Source: an uncultured Bacteroidota bacterium
Lineage (GTDB): Bacteria; Bacteroidota; Bacteroidia; Flavobacteriales; Schleiferiaceae
DNA length: 64,000 bases
NCBI GenBank assembly: GCA_913057235.1
Contig: CAJXNI010000005.1
Span: 62,001 to 126,000, forward strand
Direction: 5' to 3'
Under the pieces are notes generated by a model, which saw only the letters and a list, made by a program, of their open reading frames with translations, did no database searches and had not been told where the DNA came from. This document shows positions 61,984-64,000 of this stretch, piece after piece. How positions within the stretch are numbered: position 1 is the stretch's first letter; each line of letters begins with the position of its first letter. Made by a program: the position numbers and the translations under genes.

Positions 61984-62440
61984 TTAGGCACCATGCTCAT
62001 TCATAGCTTGGCGGTATTGAGTGGCCAGGTTTTCTTTCTGCTCTTCCTCCAAAGCTTTGCCGGCCAATTGAAAGACTTCCTGCTCTTCCTCATCTAAGTG
62101 GTGAATAATGCGATGTCCCATTCTTTTTGGCCGTGGCCAGCCAGGCGGGCGAGCTCATCTCGGTATTTTCCAGCTCTTCAATAAATTCATCCAACTCAGG
62201 GTGTTCTGCTACGCTATGGCGGGCCTTCTCTTGGGTGAGCTCATCTTTCATGAGTGGAATGTAGAAGTGACGTTCTTCAGCCATGGCGTGTACGGCTAAT
62301 TCTCTTTTTAGTTTGGTAAAAAGCTCTTCTCTTTTGGGGCTTTCTCCAGAGGTTTCTAAAAGTTCGTCAATAAGTTGGCGTTGAATCTGATGATCACTGC
62401 GTAAGGCTTCGAATATGGTCTTGATACTTTTTTTAAGCAA
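61984..62440 (-). pseudogene. hemerythrin HHE-domain protein, frameshifted
   Basis: The N-terminal part from ATG 62440 reads FEALRSDHQIQRQLIDELLE, ELAVHAMAEERHFYIPLM and AEHPELDEFIEELE, a hemerythrin-like set of helices with His and Glu ligands. The frame breaks near 62118-62125, where one extra A occurs in a run of As. In the other frame the last helix continues MGHRIIHHLDEEEQEVFQLA to a stop at 61984. Together they make a complete HHE domain. It may be a real pseudogene, a phase-variable gene or a sequencing error. Confidence 0.8.
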
Positions 62441-62468
62441 CGGCCATTACCCGGTACTGTTCAAAAAC

Positions 62469-63827
62469 CTAATTATCAGGTTTTAAGAAACACCACTCTA
62501 TGAATTTAAAATCACGCATGGGTGTTTGCTCTGTAATTTCCTCAGGTGGTAGCGCGCAGCTTACCAAAGCTACTATGGGTGTTCCTTTCTTAGTAAAACT
62601 CTGGCCTTTGCGTTTAGGCTTTACATAAAGCACATCATAGGTGTTGGGATGGGTGGCGCTAAATAATTTTATACGGTATACGGCTACATCCTTTTCAATA
62701 AAAATCTTTTGATCTAAATAGGCACGGTGGGGATACCCAATGCGGGTAAATCTTTTTTGCGCGGGAACAAGCTGGAAGTTCTGTTGGTAGTACGAGGTGA
62801 TTAAGGTTTCATTGTAGGGGTCACCTTTAATGGTTATCCCGCCACCACCTCTTCCATTACCCTGAGGGCCGTATTCATCAAAATCAAGGTAGGTAGAAGT
62901 AATTTCAAAAGGCATTTCCAGCTTCAGGGGAAACCAACGGTTTTCAATCAAGGTAAATCGCGCCAAGCGCACCGAAACAATACTGAGGATAAAAACGCTG
63001 GAGTATGTAGAGGCGGAGATTCCGTAAATGGCTTCTTCCCAACCCAACTCGGCCATTAGACCGATAAACTGCAGGGTAAAAACCACTATATAGGCACTTA
63101 TAATGCGGTTGGTTACTTTATGGCTATTTACCACCTTGGCATAGCTAAAATGCGGTGAGTTGTTAAGTGCGTTGTTAAGTATAACCACAAACAGAGAAAG
63201 ACTAAACATGTAGTACACCACCAAAAGCAGGTAGCCAAAAAGGTTAGGGGCCACACCAATAATGGTATTGTAGATGGCGTGGGCCAGTACCCCTGCCAAA
63301 AAAAAGAGTGGCATGATGCTCCAATGATATTTCTTTGGATGAAACCTAAAAAGGATGATGCCGTAGGCAGCTAAACTGCTGTCAAACATATGCCCTACGG
63401 TAGAAAGCAAAGATCGGCTGTCTATTATTGCCGAGCCATTGTAATAATAGTAAAGCACGTTTTCTACAGCCGCAAAACCCAAGGCCGAAACGGACACATA
63501 AAGCAAATAATCTAGCGGCTCAGAAAGCGCTTTTTTATTAAAGCGCATGAACAGTAGTAAAGGCAGCAACTTGCAAAACTCTTCTACCAGTGCTACTTCT
63601 ACAAGGAAGTATAAAAATATTTCACCCCAAGTTGGGCCCATGGCCAGCGTAAAGTCAGCGGGTCTAAAATATTCAAAGGCAAAAATGGGCAACACGGTGC
63701 AAGCACCCAAAGCAAAGGCCAACAGTAAGTGAGCGTTCTTTTCTGCGTCAAATACATCTATTTGCCGGAAGTAATCAACCCAAACAGCTGCCACTAAAAG
63801 AGCCACTACAATGTAGAGGGCAATCAT
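62469..63827 (-). CDS. PrsW family intramembrane metalloprotease
   Basis: 452 residues with about eight membrane helices in the first 270, then a long soluble C-terminal part. The catalytic pattern is FLVEVALVEEFCKLLPLLLF (Glu82, Glu83), LGFAAVENVLYY (Glu122, Asn123), GHMFDSSLAAYG and GVLAHAIYNTIIG. PrsW-type proteases cut anti-sigma factors or membrane proteins. The C-terminal 190 residues are not part of the core family. The start overlaps the upstream partial gene by 4 bases (ATGA). Confidence 0.88.
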   Translation of the reverse strand: MIALYIVVALLVAAVWVDYFRQIDVFDAEKNAHLLLAFALGACTVLPIFAFEYFRPADFTLAMGPTWGEIFLYFLVEVALVEEFCKLLPLLLFMRFNKKALSEPLDYLLYVSVSALGFAAVENVLYYYYNGSAIIDSRSLLSTVGHMFDSSLAAYGIILFRFHPKKYHWSIMPLFFLAGVLAHAIYNTIIGVAPNLFGYLLLVVYYMFSLSLFVVILNNALNNSPHFSYAKVVNSHKVTNRIISAYIVVFTLQFIGLMAELGWEEAIYGISASTYSSVFILSIVSVRLARFTLIENRWFPLKLEMPFEITSTYLDFDEYGPQGNGRGGGGITIKGDPYNETLITSYYQQNFQLVPAQKRFTRIGYPHRAYLDQKIFIEKDVAVYRIKLFSATHPNTYDVLYVKPKRKGQSFTKKGTPIVALVSCALPPEEITEQTPMRDFKFIEWCFLKPDN

Positions 63828-64000
63828 ATATTCAGCTTTTCTGCAGACTGTAGTTTTTGGAGATCATTTTGGGTGAGGGTAACCACAATGCTGCCTATGG
63901 CGTAAGGCGCCACCTCGTAGGGGTTGTACACAAAGCTTAGCGTCTGCCCATCGTAAGCAAAATTTTCAGCCAGTTTAAAACGGTCTTCTTCAAACCAAAA
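63824..64000 (-). CDS. DUF3298-like protein, partial
   Basis: Only the last 58 residues are present; the 5' part runs off the window. The sequence FWFEEDRFKLAENFAYDGQT then FVYNPYEVAPYAIGSIVVTL matches the end of DUF3298/RsiV-type domains, where a short Pro-Tyr-Glu motif before GxI is usual. RsiV-type proteins can be anti-sigma factors, so pairing with a PrsW-type protease would make sense, but the missing half prevents a firm call. It is translationally coupled to the PrsW gene. Confidence 0.65.
   Translation of the reverse strand, partial: FWFEEDRFKLAENFAYDGQTLSFVYNPYEVAPYAIGSIVVTLTQNDLQKLQSAEKLNI

Overview
The window reads as a chromosomal segment of a Bacteroidota bacterium, most likely in the Flavobacteriales. 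The evidence is a type IX secretion (T9SS) C-terminal sorting signal at the left edge, a SprE/PorW-like T9SS lipoprotein, recurrent TAnnTTTG promoter boxes without clear Shine-Dalgarno sites, and family-specific synteny (bactofilin-atpZ-atpBEFHAG without atpD/atpC; acpP-fabF-rnc-IPExxxVDY-pyk). Most genes are housekeeping. No CRISPR array, prophage or intact insertion sequence was seen.

Layout. 0-5 kb: S4 RNA-binding protein, esterase, crotonase, a SIMPL gene next to a frameshifted SIMPL paralogue, and a NtrY-like kinase. 4.9-13.8 kb: leftward block sprE-bactofilin-atpZ-membrane protein-atpBEFHAG, with an internal promoter before atpB and a strong hairpin after atpE. 13.8-17.5 kb: a radical-SAM-like protein lacking its cluster cysteines, an M23 peptidase, a gene-free 336 bp region with palindromes, rnhA and purN. 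17.5-22 kb: acpP-fabF-rnc-pyk-phhB, then pheS. 23-33.5 kb: two paralogous lipoproteins, cvpA, pgk, holB, a methyltransferase, mnmG, ybeY and a giant DUF4175 coiled-coil protein. Two near-perfect parS sites flank mnmG. 33.5-44.7 kb: gltX, folB, tRNA-Cys, SPFH plus two PPK2 kinases, aldo/keto reductase, 3-methyladenine glycosylase, cytochrome c-FTR1 iron permease, a SUMF1-like protein and an unusual MuiA/DUF4139 protein. 45-48 kb: an ALDH7-type dehydrogenase, a lipoprotein, and a duplicated 141 bp copy of the dehydrogenase 3' end beside a large inverted repeat. 48-55.4 kb: DUF2490, VIT1/CCC1, TspO-like, a beheaded M48 peptidase facing a broken TPR gene, DUF2911, Nudix and a YwqK/MORN protein. 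55.36-55.79 kb: an AT-rich gap with two perfect DnaA boxes, a candidate oriC. 55.8-64 kb: rpiB, symporter, GNAT, M20 hydrolase, alanine/ornithine racemase, M23 peptidase, frameshifted hemerythrin, PrsW-family protease and a DUF3298-like partial gene.

The most notable signals are the parS pair around mnmG with a DnaA-box cluster about 26 kb away (an origin-proximal segment), the DUF4139 protein carrying a TonB-receptor-like insert, and several fresh scars (dehydrogenase tail duplication, deletion-junction gene pair, frameshifted paralogues). All functional calls come from reading sequence by eye; no database search or computation was run.
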